From: Scortum barcoo
Taxonomy: Eukaryota; Chordata; Actinopteri; Centrarchiformes; Terapontidae
DNA: 64,000 bases
Assembly: GCA_023238725.1 (NCBI GenBank)
Contig: CM041548.1
Span: forward strand, 14,467,752 to 14,531,751
Direction: 5' to 3'
This document shows positions 39,762 to 51,956 of the stretch, piece by piece. Each line of letters begins with the position of its first letter. Positions within the stretch are counted from its first letter, which is position 1. Made by a program: the position numbers and the translations under genes. Under the pieces are notes generated by a model. It saw nothing but the letters and a program-made list of their open reading frames with translations. It was not told the DNA's origin and made no database searches.

Positions 39762-40989
39762 ATGCATTTAGAGTAATTTGAAGAATCCAGCTGCTCTTTT
39801 TGCCTTCTTACAGTTCTAAAGAAAAATCTCCATGTATTCCTTTGTGTCTATTTGTACTGTACAGCTGTTGCCTTTTCATAGGCTCTGTTAAACCGACCTC
39901 CTTGGAGAAATGAGGTCAGAAATGTGTTTTTATGTGTGTGTGTTTGGCGAGGACAAGGCTGCGCATCTGTCCGTCTGACCCCCCAGGGAGACGACGATAG
40001 AGACAAGAGAGCAATTCAGAGCCCATGAGGTGAGGCAGAAAGGCGAGGGTTAAAGAGGAGCGAGGGATGAGGAGAGGGGATGATTTATACCGTAGAAGAA
40101 GACATCTGGTGGACGTGTTTGAGGTAACCGAGGTCCTCAGGAACACGTATCTAAGTGGAGTCCCTTGAGGATTTCTAATGAGCTGAAGTGGAGGTGAGTG
40201 TGGGTGTGATCAGAGTTGAGAGCAGATGTGGAGAGGGATGGTTTGAATTAATGCACGGAGCTGTCTGAAGGTGTTATGGCCCTAATTTCAACACTAAATG
40301 ATGACCGCGGTCCTTCAACACACACACACACTTTCCTCTGAACCTCTACGTTGACACATAAAACACAAAGAAGCAGAGTGGAGGTTGTTGAAGAAAGTAG
40401 GTAGTGTATCTATGTGCTAGTGTGGGCAAGCAGAATAAAATACTGCATATCTGTGTGTGTGAGGGAGAAACAGTGGGTACGCTGGGGACAACAGCTGCTC
40501 TAGGGGTCTGACTGATGGTTTTTTTTCCCTGGTGACACACAAACACACACACGCATGCATGCAGCCTCAGTGCCACCAATAACAAGCAGCAGCACCTCCA
40601 CTTTTCTTCTTCTTCATTCACTGGACTTAGTTATACAAACAAAATAAGCTCTGTGTTGCCTGTTTTGTGTGTGTGTGTTTTTTTTTTTAATTGATTGCGC
40701 TGATCTTGTCCCTGTGGTTTGTAACCCTGGATCTGTGCCAAAACTTTAATTAATAGGCTACGTGGTAATGTTTCAAAAATGCATGAAAATCAATGATAAT
40801 TATCTTGAGAAAGGCGACATTTGGGATGCTCACAGTATGTACTAAAGCCAGGCCCTGATTAACTGAAATTTATCACATTAATACCCCTTTTTGCCTCTAC
40901 AGAGACAGACAGGAAAGGGAGCTTGAGCGCAAGGACTCGTTCATGACCTTGGGAACTCATATCTGTGAGAACATATTCTAAATACCATG

Positions 40990-41177
40990 TAATTAGAGTT
41001 ATTGTAATTACCACTTTCCAACTTAAAAATAGCATTCACATTAGCACCCAAGTTGTAATTACGACTGACATACTTGCTGCTTAATACATTAATATGGAAG
41101 TGCCTTAAAACCAAACAAACAGCGACGCCTCACATCAGTGAAGCTCCGTCACTCACGGTAATTAAACCCAATAATTA
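40990..41177. promoter_or_regulatory. Cluster of five TAATTA homeodomain cores
   Basis: TAATTA occurs at 40990, 41005, 41056, 41159 and 41172, in sequence that is otherwise not simple repeat. TAATTA is the core bound by many homeodomain proteins. In a gene-free interval this is a candidate enhancer, but function is inferred from motif density only. Confidence 0.3.
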
Positions 41178-42004
41178 TTTGTATATATCCAGATGTAGAG
41201 ACGTTTTGTTAATTTGCAGTATTTTTTTAACCGTCACTAGATAAACTCTACATCTGTCTTATCCCACGGCCTACTCAAGCACCAGCGGTAGACAACTGCG
41301 GCCACCAGACCATAAACCGGCCACAACATCAATGAGGAACGGACCAAAGCTGTTGTCCAGGTGGCTGACAGCCCTAAATGGTTCCCTGTGTGGTCGATGG
41401 TGTTGGTGCCTTATTGATCAATATCACGGCTGGTTTTGGTCTATTGTTCGCAGGCTGCGGATGTTGATAGCTGTCGGTGATTTTTTGATCTCTCGGCCCA
41501 AGTCCTTGCTGATGAAGGCCGCGGGTTGTTTCTGAAATTAAGTTGAACATTGGAATATTTAATCTCAAAAAAGAAGTGGAGCATTTCATGTAACCTCATT
41601 CTATCTATCTAAACTCAGTCATTTGCAACCATGTGTGGTCAGTATCAATAATCTCGGTGCAGAAACCTGGGGCAGTGGAGCAAGCTGTTTTAAAGGTGTA
41701 GTCTGCAGTCCTGGAGACACTCCTCTCTTCAGTGCTCCTTCAGATTGATGTGAGTAACACATGGCACTAGCATTGGCCTGTGACAAAGCTTTGGTATCTG
41801 ACGACCTGGGACTGAGAACGGGGTGGTGTCTTGGTCCGAGCCCCATTTACAGAGCCAGTGAGGAGATATTTGCAGCATTTGACAAAAAGTGTGTTGGACT
41901 GTAATTGTAAATGACCTCTTTATGTTTGTAGTATGTAGTTTATGTGGTGAGTTTGTTTTTTATTATTTATACATTTACAAATTATCATTTTTCACCACGT
42001 AATG

Positions 42005-42120
42005 AGTTTAAGTCCAATATTCACTCTCCTTTTAGCTCAGGTTTTAGTCTCCACCAATTCCTAAGAAAAATATTTGACTCTTTAGCTGCTAAATACTCCA
42101 CTATGTTCACCAGCTAGTTG
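42005..42120 (-). repeat. Dispersed repeat, copy A (inverted relative to 57660-57775)
   Basis: The minus strand reads through CTGGTGAACATAG, GCATTTAGCAGCTAAAGAG-like sequence and GGTGGAGACTAAAAC. It matches the plus strand at 57660-57775 over about 110 bases, with my visual estimate of 75-80 percent identity. It belongs to an old interspersed family whose class I cannot name. Confidence 0.6.
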
Positions 42121-43264
42121 TTAACTTCGTTTTGCTGCAATTTCAGTACAGTGTTTTGGTTTATTTTAGAGCTTTTTTATTGAAAACAGCTGCTTGCTAC
42201 TTGATTATAAAAACTTTAAGTGTCTTCAGGTGTCTTAACAAATCAAAAGTCTTGTTAAGATGGCTTTTAATTTTGACAAAATGCTCTTTTGGCTCTGAGA
42301 GAGAGAGCTGTGCCTTCATTTCTCAGACCAACAAATCAAAGAGTGGCAGAGCTCTGATACACTTGAACATTTTGGCCACATCACATTTAATTTACAGTGA
42401 AGCTGCATCAATCACAGCGGCCTATGTGGCTGGATTTGCCCGAGCCGAGGCACAGTCAGACACGCACATGCATACCTCACACAAACTCTCTTTGTCTGCA
42501 GCTCTTTTTCCCGCTCCCTCCCTCGCTCGCTCCCTCCCTCCCACTCAGCCCTTCACTCTGTCATGGATCACAGAACATGTCCCAAAGTGCTTTACAGGCA
42601 ACACACGTGCAGCATGTCCCTGCATGCTGATGTGACTTTACAGCTCCAACCTTGTACAGTAGGAGTGTGTGTCTGCAACTTTGTGCAGCGGCTGCACAGA
42701 TTGTGTGAAGGTTCACCAGTGGATGTGTGGCCCTGACATTGTGTGTGAATATTTCAAATGGAGCGACCTATCATGTTACCTTGAACACTGGTGGGATTGA
42801 GATGTATGACCCAGTACTTTTAGATTTAGATGCTGACTAGTGGGTAAAAAGAAGATGGTGAGGGAGTGAATTGATACATAAATCTTTTTAATGTAATATG
42901 AATTAACGGCTCAGCAGTCGGAGATAACCGTAAAGAAAGTGTCGGCATCATTATTATTATGACAACTTACTGGGTACCTGCCGATACCAAGTCCCATTAA
43001 TGTATGGAACTAATTGAAATCATTTTTTAAAAAGTAATATGAGGCTTTGGATCACTGTGTCACTGTAAACAGAGTTAGCGGCCCACAGTGGAGGTTGTTT
43101 TTGCAGAATAGATTTAACAAGGAAAATTGTATCACGTCTGGTCAGCAGAGTCTACAACACTCAGATGGGGAGAGAAACATGAGCTGTCAGATGATCAGAC
43201 ACATTGTTAACGAACCAAAAGTTTTGCTGAATTATCTAAATCAGTTTTTCCTGACTCTGGTTCT

Positions 43265-43365
43265 GATTCGAGGGTCTAAGGACAGAGGGTGTCACAACTG
43301 TACTGATTGTAAAGCCCTCTGAGGCAAACGATGTTTGTGATTTTGGGCTTTAAATAAATTTGACA
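43265..43365 (+). repeat. LINE 3'-tail fragment
   Basis: The segment runs GGGTCTAAGGACAGAGGGTG, then TTGTAAAGCCCTCTGAGGC, then TTGTGATTTTGGGCTTTAAA and TAAA. From memory this is the 3' end of an abundant teleost non-LTR retrotransposon. Only the tail is present, as expected of 5'-truncated copies. Confidence 0.55.
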
Positions 43366-44987
43366 AGTCAGGAGGTCACCAAAGCCAGCAGGAGTCATCC
43401 TCTGGGAATGAACGTGTACCAAATTTCAAGGAAATCCAAGGAAAGTGATATTAAAGTACAAAAAAAAAATCAAATTTACCAAGAACGAAGGCCATTAAAT
43501 ATAAAAATAATAGCAGGTGTGATTCTGCCGAGTGAAGTTTTTAAAGTTGAATGTGTCGTATCGCTCTCACCCTGTAACGCAGCACCGAATGTGTCATATC
43601 ACTGTGAATCTCTGATAACCCCGGGGCCTCATTAGCCTAAACCCGGTCCATACAGCTCTATTAATACCTAATACTCATTACTCTGTATGTGCGTTCGGTG
43701 TGTGTGTGTGTGTCTGTTCGTCTGTGTGGACACTTGGGACTGACCTCCGGTGCCTTTCACACATGACCTCTCTGTCCTCTCAGTCCCCGGCTCCCATTGG
43801 TCCCAACCTCTGCTGACCTCACCTCTGTTTCCATGGACAGCAGAGGAATTCGTAAGAGCCCCATCGAGTCTTGCGTTGAGATAGTTTTGCTCTCTGGGTT
43901 TAAGGACCTCTAAGCAAAAAGAGCCTCTCAGAATCTTTTTTTTTCCAAATAACTTTCTTAAAACTGCCAGTCGTGCCCATTTTTCAAAGGCCAGGTATAC
44001 ATGTTTATTGATCTCTTCCACCAATGAATGCTTCCACTTTATAATTTCACCCCTCTTTCATGATGAGCGGCTTCAGCTGTAGGTACTACTAAAGCATGGT
44101 GAGTATTTAAAAGTTTGATTCCAGGCTCAGTATTTTAAAACAGGACTACTTTTAAGTCAGCGAATACTAATGACAACATCATAAATAATACAGGATTCAG
44201 TGTTCTTGGCTGTATGGAGAAAGCTTTAAAACCTTCATGGTAGGAAAGAAAATATAGAAAACATTATTGATCAATGCCCTGAGTGTCTACCTGAGGTCAA
44301 ATAAGTGTTGCAATGTGTTTCCTTTCTCAAACATTTTGCAAAGACAAGTTTTAGTATTTTAAAACCACTAGCATGCAGTCTTCCTTTTCCTGCTTTTGCC
44401 GGTGCATTGCATCTTTACAGTTACAGTAATCCTGTAGATTAGAGGAATATTTAGGACATATGTGGCTTTCACAAGATGACAGTGTGTTGTTTGAGGTTCT
44501 GAAAAAAGAATATCTATTCATTTTGATTAGTTTGAGAATATGATAATGTTGAATGCATATTTGCTATGTCTATGAGCATTTGCTATGATATAGTTCAGTA
44601 AGCTAAGCATGACAGCAGCAGTGAGAGGTTTGCAACCCCCTGGTCTGATTAACATTAAAGCAAAAAGATCTGTGATATTCTATATTTTCATTATCAGTAA
44701 GTCACAAATATAAAACTACAGTTTTTTAAAAAAGCCTCCATAACTTCCTTAAACAGCCATGAACTGCAGTTTGTAGCAGTTAAGTAAATAATTCATTCAT
44801 TGGGTGTCTTGTTTGAATGAAGAAAAGTGCTCATTATCATTTTAATAGTGTTAATCCAGAGTATGGAAACATTTATCAGCCTCTAAACACAATAATTGTT
44901 AGTACAGTCGAAATAATTCATTGTTGCTTTAAGTTTTTGAATGGGATTTATGTCAAGAGGGGCCATTTCATATCTATATATATCTAT

Positions 44988-45488
44988 TGTTATGTCTCTG
45001 TTTGAGAAAAAGAGGACCCAGAAGCAGACCAGAAGCAGAGGACGGTTTAAAGTTGATTTAATTAGAATTAAACAAAAGGTAAGTCAAAAGGCTGTCCGGT
45101 AAGTTGAGGAGTGGAGGCAGAGCGGCGTGGCTGGCAGGTTACTGGCTGGAGGAGAAATCCGGTACACAGGGTGAGTATCTGGGGCAGAAAACAACAGAGC
45201 ACAAGGGTCACTAGAAAAGCACACAAGATAAGCAAGAGTTTAAACACGGAAACTGTGAACACACTGCAGCGAGAGCGTTACCACAGAAGGTGGAACAATC
45301 CAGCGTCGAAGTGAAGCCCTGCTCCGGCTTAAAAGGAGTGATGATGAGAAATGTGGTGCAGGTGTGTCAGCCTCCAGTCAGCAGGTAGCCACGCCTCTTC
45401 ACTCTAAAAAGAAGGAACCTCCCACAGGAGGCAGAAGGAAACACACCACAAGCACACAAAGCAGTCCAAAAACCCCACATACATAACA
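44988..45488 (-). repeat. 3' LTR of the gypsy-type element (501 bp)
   Basis: On the minus strand the LTR starts TGTTATGTATGTGGGG and ends CAGAGACATAACA, giving the standard TG...CA ends inside a longer TGTTATGT/ACATAACA inverted terminus. A polypurine tract AGGGGGGGGTAC (45500-45489) sits immediately before it, as required for plus-strand priming. The LTR looks complete. Confidence 0.85.
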
Positions 45489-45925
45489 GTACCCCCCCCT
45501 CTAACGGACGCCCCCTGGCGGCCGAATCCAGGCTTATCAGGATGCTTAGAATAAAAGTCTCTCAACAGTACATTATCCAAAATGAGCTTGCGAGAGATCC
45601 AAGAGCGCTCCTCCGGACCGTACCCCTCCCAATCAACCAGATATTGGTAGCCACGACCCCGGCGCCGAACGTCCAGCACCTCCTTAACCGAGTATGCTGG
45701 GTGTCCATCGATGAGCTGGGGGGGAGGAGGGGAGTTGGAGGGCGGGGAAAGCTCACTAGGAGTGAATGGCTTGAGGAGGGAGACGTGGAAGGTTGGGTGG
45801 ATCTGTAGAGAAGGAGGCAGCTTAAGACGGACGGAGGAGGGGTTGATGATCTTCTCCACAACATATGGTCCGATGTATCGACAAGGGGCCAGCTTGCGGG
45901 ATGGAACCTGCAGGGGAAGGATCAC
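45404..45925 (-). pseudogene. Integrase C-terminal and chromodomain remnant
   Basis: The 173-codon frame shows the integrase C-terminal barrel region (RYIGPYVV-like opening, then HPTFHVSLLKPF). A chromodomain follows with the aromatic-cage pattern (YSVKEVLDVRRR...YLVDWEGYG...SW) at about residues 78-110. Chromodomains at this place steer chromoviral integrases to marked chromatin. The frame has no stop before the polypurine tract and runs into the LTR, so the original terminus is lost. A frameshift separates it from the integrase core frame. Confidence 0.85.
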
Positions 45926-46757
45926 GGGAGGAGAGCCACACCTTTGACCCTGACCCGGTAGAGATAGTCCGGCGCTGGGCGGCGTAGTTTGTTGGCCGAC
46001 TTCTGGCTGCGAGTGGAAGAACGAACCAAAGCGGCTCTAACGGCACGCCTGAGACTCCGCGGCATCTGCGGAGGTGGGCCTGAACGGAGGGAACAGCCGT
46101 GTCCTCCTCCTGACTGGGGAAAAGGGGAGGTTGAAAGCTGTTAGCAGCCATAAATGGGGTCATACCTGTAGAGGAGTTCGAGAGAGAGTTGTGTGCATAT
46201 TCCACCCAGGCTAGCTGCGTGCTCCAGGAGGCCGGGTTACGAGCAGCAACGCAGCGGAGAGCGGTCTCCAGGCTCTGGTTGGCCCGCTCTGTCTGGCCGT
46301 TGGACTGTGGATGATAACCAGAGGACAAGCTGGGAGTTGCACCAAGTGCTTTGCAAAAAGCTGTCCATACCTGAGAAGTGAACTGGGGACCTCGGTCAGA
46401 AACAATGTCAGTAGGTAGACCATGGAGGCGGAAGACGTGATCCCATGTCAGCAGACTAGCCGTTTCCAGTGCTGAAGGGAGCTTGGGGAGGGGAATGAAA
46501 TGGACACTCTTTGAAAAACGATCAACTACAGTTAGGAATGACTGTGTTACCTTGGGATGGTGGGAGATCCAGAGACGAAGTCCACAGCAATATGAGACCA
46601 AGGGCGGTGAGGAATAGGAAGGGGTTTGAGGAAACCAGCTGGAGCACGGTGAGAGGATTTGCCACGGGCACAGACAGAGCAGGCAGTTGTTGGGTGCTGG
46701 GTGATCCTTCAGGGCTTCTTGGACTCCGGGTTTCAATATCCCACGATGCAGCTCCAA
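45822..46757 (-). pseudogene. Integrase core remnant
   Basis: The 311-codon frame contains the retroviral-type catalytic core. The first aspartate is in TVVDRFSK, the second in VSDRGPQFTS, and the glutamate in GQTERANQSLE, as expected for a D,D-35-E integrase. Downstream the frame drifts from the expected barrel sequence, which continues in another frame, so at least one frameshift is present. The N-terminal zinc-binding part is not intact. Confidence 0.85.
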
Positions 46758-46791
46758 CTATGCACGAGGGAGGCAAGGATACTAGGCTGGC

Positions 46792-47130
46792 TCAGATGGT
46801 GAGGTGTCTAGAGAGAACTTGTCGGGAGAGCGCATCAGGCTTGGTGTTATGTGAGCCGGGGCGGTAGGTGAGGGTGAACTCAAACCTGCTCAGGAACAGG
46901 GCCCAACGGGCTTGGCGAGGGTTGAGGCGCTTAGCGGAGCGCAGGTAGGCTAAGTTCTTGTGATCAGTCCAAACCAGAAAAGGTTGCTCAGCTCCCTCCA
47001 GCCAGTGCTGCCATTCTTGCAATGCTAGGACTACTGCCAAAAGCTCACGGTTCCCCACATCATCATAATTCCTTTCAGCAGGAGTTAAGCGACGAGAGAA
47101 AAAAGCACAGGGATGAACCTTTTGATCCAC
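46792..47130 (-). pseudogene. RNase H domain remnant
   Basis: This frame reads as the Ty3/gypsy RNase H region. Recognisable blocks are FFSRRLTPAERNYD, NRELLAVVLALQEW, VWTDHKNLAYL and the terminal RPGSHNTKPDALSRQ. It follows the reverse-transcriptase remnant on the same strand and precedes the integrase, as expected. An extra residue in the NYDDVGNREL block suggests a small in-frame change. Confidence 0.85.
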
Positions 47131-47275
47131 GGGGCAGCGTTGGGATAGAACCGCCCCTCCAATACCTGTCTCTGAAGCGTCTACCTCAACAATGAACTGG
47201 AGTGAGGGATCAGGGTGAGAGAGGATGGGAGCACTGGTGAACAGTGACTTTAACAGGGTGAATGCCCTCTCAGCC

Positions 47276-47880
47276 TCAGGGGTCCAGAGGAAGGGCTTGG
47301 TAGTGGAAGGTTAAACAGGTGAGGGGTGCCGCTACCTTACTGTAGTTGCGAATGAACCTGCGATAAAAGTTGGCAAAGCCTAGGAACTGTTGCAGTTTTT
47401 TACGAGTGGAGGGAGTGGGCCAGTTTTCTACTGCTTTTATTTTGGAGGGGTCTGGATGAAGTTGCCCAGGAGCGATAATGAAGCCAAGAAAACTGACCTT
47501 GGAGACATGGAATTCACATTTTTCTGCCTTCACAAAGAAGAGTTGGTTTTCCAGTAGGCGTTGGAGGACCTGGCGGACGTGTTGGGTGTGTTAAGGGAGA
47601 GAACGATGAGAGAAGATGAGGATGTCGTCGAGATATACAAAGATGAAACGGTTGAGCATGTCCCGGAGGACGTCATTTATCATGGCTTGAAAAACAGCAG
47701 GGGCATTGGTTAAGCCAAAAGGCATTACCTGGTACTTCAAAGTGTCCAAGGGGGGTGTTGAAGGCGGTCTTCCACTCATCTCACCTCTCTGATGCGGACA
47801 AGGTGGTAGGCATTTCTCAGGTCCAGTTTGCTAAAAATGGTTGCTTGATGAAAGGGCTCGAAGGCGGGATCATCCATACA
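47276..47880 (-). pseudogene. Reverse transcriptase remnant, 5' truncated and frameshifted
   Basis: Blocks in order are KLDLRNAYHLVRI (about 47830), QVMPFGLTNAPAVFQ, the active-site box with YLDD at about 47635-47624, and KAEKCEFHVSKVSFLGFI in a second frame (47533-47276). At least three small frameshifts separate the blocks. The N-terminal fingers are absent because the element is joined directly to a few LTR bases at 47876-47885. Confidence 0.85.
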
Positions 47881-50800
47881 TAACTTCTATATCATATTCT
47901 ACCTTATTTGGTAGATTTTCAGACTATTCATCTTGATCTGAACCAAAATTATGGATGTGAAATAGAATACAATAGAAAACTATCTGGATCCAACAGCTGG
48001 ACCTTGATCATACAGTAAGAAGTGGTCTAGGTCTGGATTAAACTGAACCATGGTTCGGTTGATGCTAGATTTTTTGGGATGGTTCTGACTTTTTTGGCAG
48101 ACTGTCTTCAGAGCAAGAAAAAGGAAAAACAACAACAAAAAAATAGCTTTTTATTTTAATTAACATTTGGTCTGACAACTTTATAGACTCACTTTTCACT
48201 TATTTTCTGAATCTCTGTCGACAAACCATGTAGAGATTGATGAAGATAAGATGTAGATATGTCAGGTACAGTTCTTCAGGCTGCTTGCGTAATTGAAACT
48301 TTGGTTCAGACTCTAAGGTGTGAAAAGGCCCTTAGAAATATATAATAGAGTATTTCCGGGCTTATCCTTTTACAGGCACACTGTCGTCTATCTCTGTTCT
48401 TTTATATAGAACAGTGAACATCCTGCAGACGTTAATGAAAGATTCCCCAGTGTAATACCCACACTACATTACAATTTAACTACTGTATAGGTTCATGTCA
48501 CTCTTCAGGGTTTCCAACTTGAGGTTTTGTTGTATGAAATTTATTTTCCGGCTGGTTTCACGGCGTTTCACAGCAGCCGATCTTTGCTGAGAGATTTCAC
48601 AGTTTGGCATTTGGTTAAAAGTTTCTTCTCTTTTCTCCACTGACTAATTTAAGATGTGTCATAACTAAGTCGTGATGTCTTGTTAATCTTCCAAACTAGC
48701 TCTCAGTGGTTTGGGGTCTGCTCAGCCTCCATCCATTATATCAACCTCACATAATCTAATTTACACACACACACTGCAGAGGGGAGGCTAACAAGAGACG
48801 GCGAGTAAATTTTACGCTTGAATTGGATCTGTCTGTGTCAAGTGCGCGCACGCCGCAGAGAAGCACATCTTCGGAAGCTGTGAAACAAGTTTTATGGCGG
48901 GAACGGATCAATCTGTCTTAAGTCACAGGGATCTATCTCATGTCCTTCATTTGAAAATGCCTGGCAGAAAAATGTGTAGAGCTGGCAAATGTCAACAAGC
49001 GTTCGGTGTGTGTCTGCGTGGGTGTTTGTGGGTGTACTTCTACCACAGTGAGGACCAACAGGGTGACTGAGTGTACACTGTTCTCTATGTGTGTGTGTTT
49101 GCGTGCGTGTGGGCGTGTGTGAGAAATATGAATTTGTTGGTAAATGTCAAGAAGTTGGCAGTCTAATGGCTGAGCTGACAGATGATCCATAAAGCTATAA
49201 AGTGATTGGTTTGGAGATTCTCATTCATTCTAATGCAGCTGTCATAGTGTGTGTGTGTGTGTGTGAAAAAGCATATAGAGTGAAGGAGTACTGTAGTTGC
49301 GGTTTAATTACATCCAGGTTGCCACTTTTCTTTTCTTCATAACAATTTCCGGGCAGGTCACATGGGGTTTCTTGCAACATCTTGAGATAAAGTGAAATTA
49401 GGAATAACTGCAATATTAAACTAAACATACCTTAAATACGCTGAAGGATGCATGTAGGATTATGTCCCAAACTTACTACATAATAATTACTACATAACAG
49501 TGACAAGAGGGAATCCTTCACAATGTGACGCCAGTTAGTTACTCACAAGACCTTCAAATACAGACAATGAAGCTGGAAGGATGCGCTCAACGAAACCAGA
49601 TTTACTCAACAGAGGAAAAAAAACACACATAATTTACTCCAAATCCAGAAATTCCCAATTTAATAAAAAAATGAACCCCAGTTTATCATGACTCATGGAC
49701 CACAATGACGAAGAGAGGTGATCGTATGTAATGGTCTAACAAACTTATTTGTCAGTATCAGTGAAGGGCCAGGTGCTCCACAGTTACCACTTCGGTTCCT
49801 GAGCTTTACCCGGCCCACCTAAAATATTCTTGATCCTAACTTTTATTTACACAGCGAGTTTGGCCAGATAGCTCTGTTGTGATTTGCTGCACTAATGATG
49901 ACTGATGAGACTTTGCTCTATAAATGTGTGTTATGAGTCAACGGGATAAACAATTATAACCTGTACAAAGGCTTATCTTTGTTTTTTTCGGAGGATGCAG
50001 GCCCGCCGGATTGACTTCAGTTCATCCCTCTTGTCATATTTTACAGGCTCGGTTCACCCAACGTTTCATTCTACCTATGGTATGCAATCATGCAGATACA
50101 GTAGCCTGTGAGATATCTGACTTTGAGCTTTCAGATATAGACTTGATCAAATTGAGGTAAATGGATTTTAGTTTTTGTGCTCCGAGCATTTAAAAAACTA
50201 CATTAACAAGTCTGAACATGTCCCATTTACTTTGGTTAACCCACAGACTTCAATGAAACTTTTGCTCTCTCTACAGAAAAAAATAGTCCCTATAAATCTG
50301 TTGACAATTTGTTTTATGGATTATTAAAAGAACGCTGTCTATGGAAGGAGAATCAGCTGGGTTTTTAAAAAGTCTATTCTGTGAGCACAACAAGCAACAT
50401 TTCATTCACCTCCATTGTATTGGCATGGAATCTCAGAGGTGGATGTCTCAAAATCTGAGCAGGTAAAACCCAATCTATCTGCATGGGTGGACACCAAGAG
50501 AGGAAAGTTATGTGTATGTGTGTGTGTGAACTGACCCCATAAATATAATCACCAAGCGACCAAACTCCTAAAAACTTGTGTTGTCCTTAAACTTGCTGAG
50601 CCCAGAGATTGTTTTTTGGAAGTAAAACCATGAACGAAAGACAAAAGCAGCAAGTGTAGAGTGACTCTGGTGTGGCAGCCTCAAACGTGCACGTAGGCGG
50701 CTCTGCTGTGGTGCCTGTTGACTGAAGCATCATCCACTTCCAGCCGCTCTCTGAGTGATTTAGCTTCTTTTTTAAGGACAGCCCTGCATGGAAACAGCCC

Positions 50801-51783
50801 TGGAAAAGGTGAACAAATTACACCTTTACCGCCAGCATGAAGACGACGGCTCTGATCTACTTCCTTACCTTTTAAAATGAGGTCCACACTCCATTAGACA
50901 TCAAATGGCTGACCACAGAGGAGCACTTTAGGACACAGGACTCATAATCGCTAAAAATTCATTCATCAAAAGAGGCGTAGAGAGGAGACGTGTCAAGGCT
51001 AGGAGCTAAAAGTTATTCACTGCTCCTGGTGAGCAAGCAAAGGGTCGAAGTCCTTTATAAATGGCCCAGAAAAGCCTCCTTTATAAACAACATTCAGGTA
51101 TAACGCAAAGCAAATAATGTGTTTTGTGAGCGAGGAGAGATGCCCGGCTCCAAATCTAATCTCTTGGTTCAGTAGTTATGCTACGCTGGCCGTGTAGCTG
51201 CGTGACACCAGGATGCTCCGGGCCTCATCCTTTTTTTTTTTTTTCTGGTCCAGGGCAGCAGCAGAAACACTGCTGCAAGGACCGATTTAAAAGCTCCAGA
51301 TCTGGTGTCAGCGCTGTCAACAAAACAGACAGGAGATGGCAGAGGATAAAAGGACATTAAACCACCGCGAGACAGGAGGAGGCCTGGATAAGATCTATCA
51401 AAATCGGTCTTTTTTACTAGCAGCAGTCTGGACACCAAGAGGAAAAATGCAAATCTGCCCGAGCAAAGAAGCCACTGTTATCATTGTGCTAACAGGATTG
51501 TGTGTGTGTGTTTGTGTGTGGGGGATCCAAAGCCATAAGCCCATATCCATGGCCGGAGATTATGTTATAAATAAGTGTGTCTGAGCGTGTGCAAGTCGAT
51601 GTTTGATTACGCTGTCACAAGTTTGGATGTGACATTACTTGAAATCCTGTTTCAATTTCATTCCACTGCAGATCCACTCGGAGTTGGAATTGACTATCAG
51701 CTTAAGTTGCCTCCCACCATATATCTGAATGTTTCTGTTTATGGTAATTTCGTAAATAAATAAAAAGGACAGTAACTTGAGAA

Positions 51784-51868
51784 AACACACACACACACAC
51801 ACACAGAGTAATTCCCCATCTCCCTCATGCAGGATATATATGTGTGTATATGTGTGTGTGTGTGTGTG
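51784..51868. repeat. Inverted (CA)n / (TG)n pair
   Basis: A CA tract (about 51784-51806) and a TG tract (about 51841-51868) are complementary and separated by about 35 bases, so a single strand could fold into a hairpin with a simple-sequence stem. Confidence 0.75.
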
Positions 51869-51956
51869 CATGCGCTTGTGTCTCTTTTTCATCTATATAC
51901 TGTCAGAATAACCTGGTGCTCAGAATAAATTATCATTAATCTTTCTAAACATTTAT

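Larger units (their letters stand above)
34508..44987. other. Gene-free region downstream of tbc1d20
   Basis: No conserved coding exon was found across this 10.5 kb. It contains the likely tbc1d20 polyadenylation signal, fragments of LINE tails (about 35000 and 43300), a diverged ACAAAGAC minisatellite, two decayed inverted-repeat elements (37150 and 39573), a homeodomain-core cluster (40990-41177) and one copy of a dispersed repeat (about 42000). The longest open frame, 167 codons at 42132-42635, overlaps that repeat's flank and low-complexity sequence and is not credible. Confidence 0.6.
44988..47885 (-). mobile_element. Degraded Ty3/gypsy-type (chromovirus) LTR retrotransposon, internally deleted
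   Basis: On the minus strand the order is reverse transcriptase, RNase H, integrase, chromodomain, polypurine tract, 3' LTR, which is the Ty3/gypsy order. The gag, protease and early reverse-transcriptase regions and nearly all of the 5' LTR are missing. The flanking five bases TCTAT are identical at 44983-44987 and 47886-47890, a likely target-site duplication. Several frameshifts break the pol frame, so it cannot be active. Class and order are seen in the sequence; the clade is from family knowledge. Confidence 0.9.

Noticed and set aside
42132..42635. 167-codon open frame, the longest in the gene-free region outside the retroelement
   Set aside because: It abuts a dispersed repeat and includes a CCCTC-rich low-complexity stretch; no domain or family resemblance.
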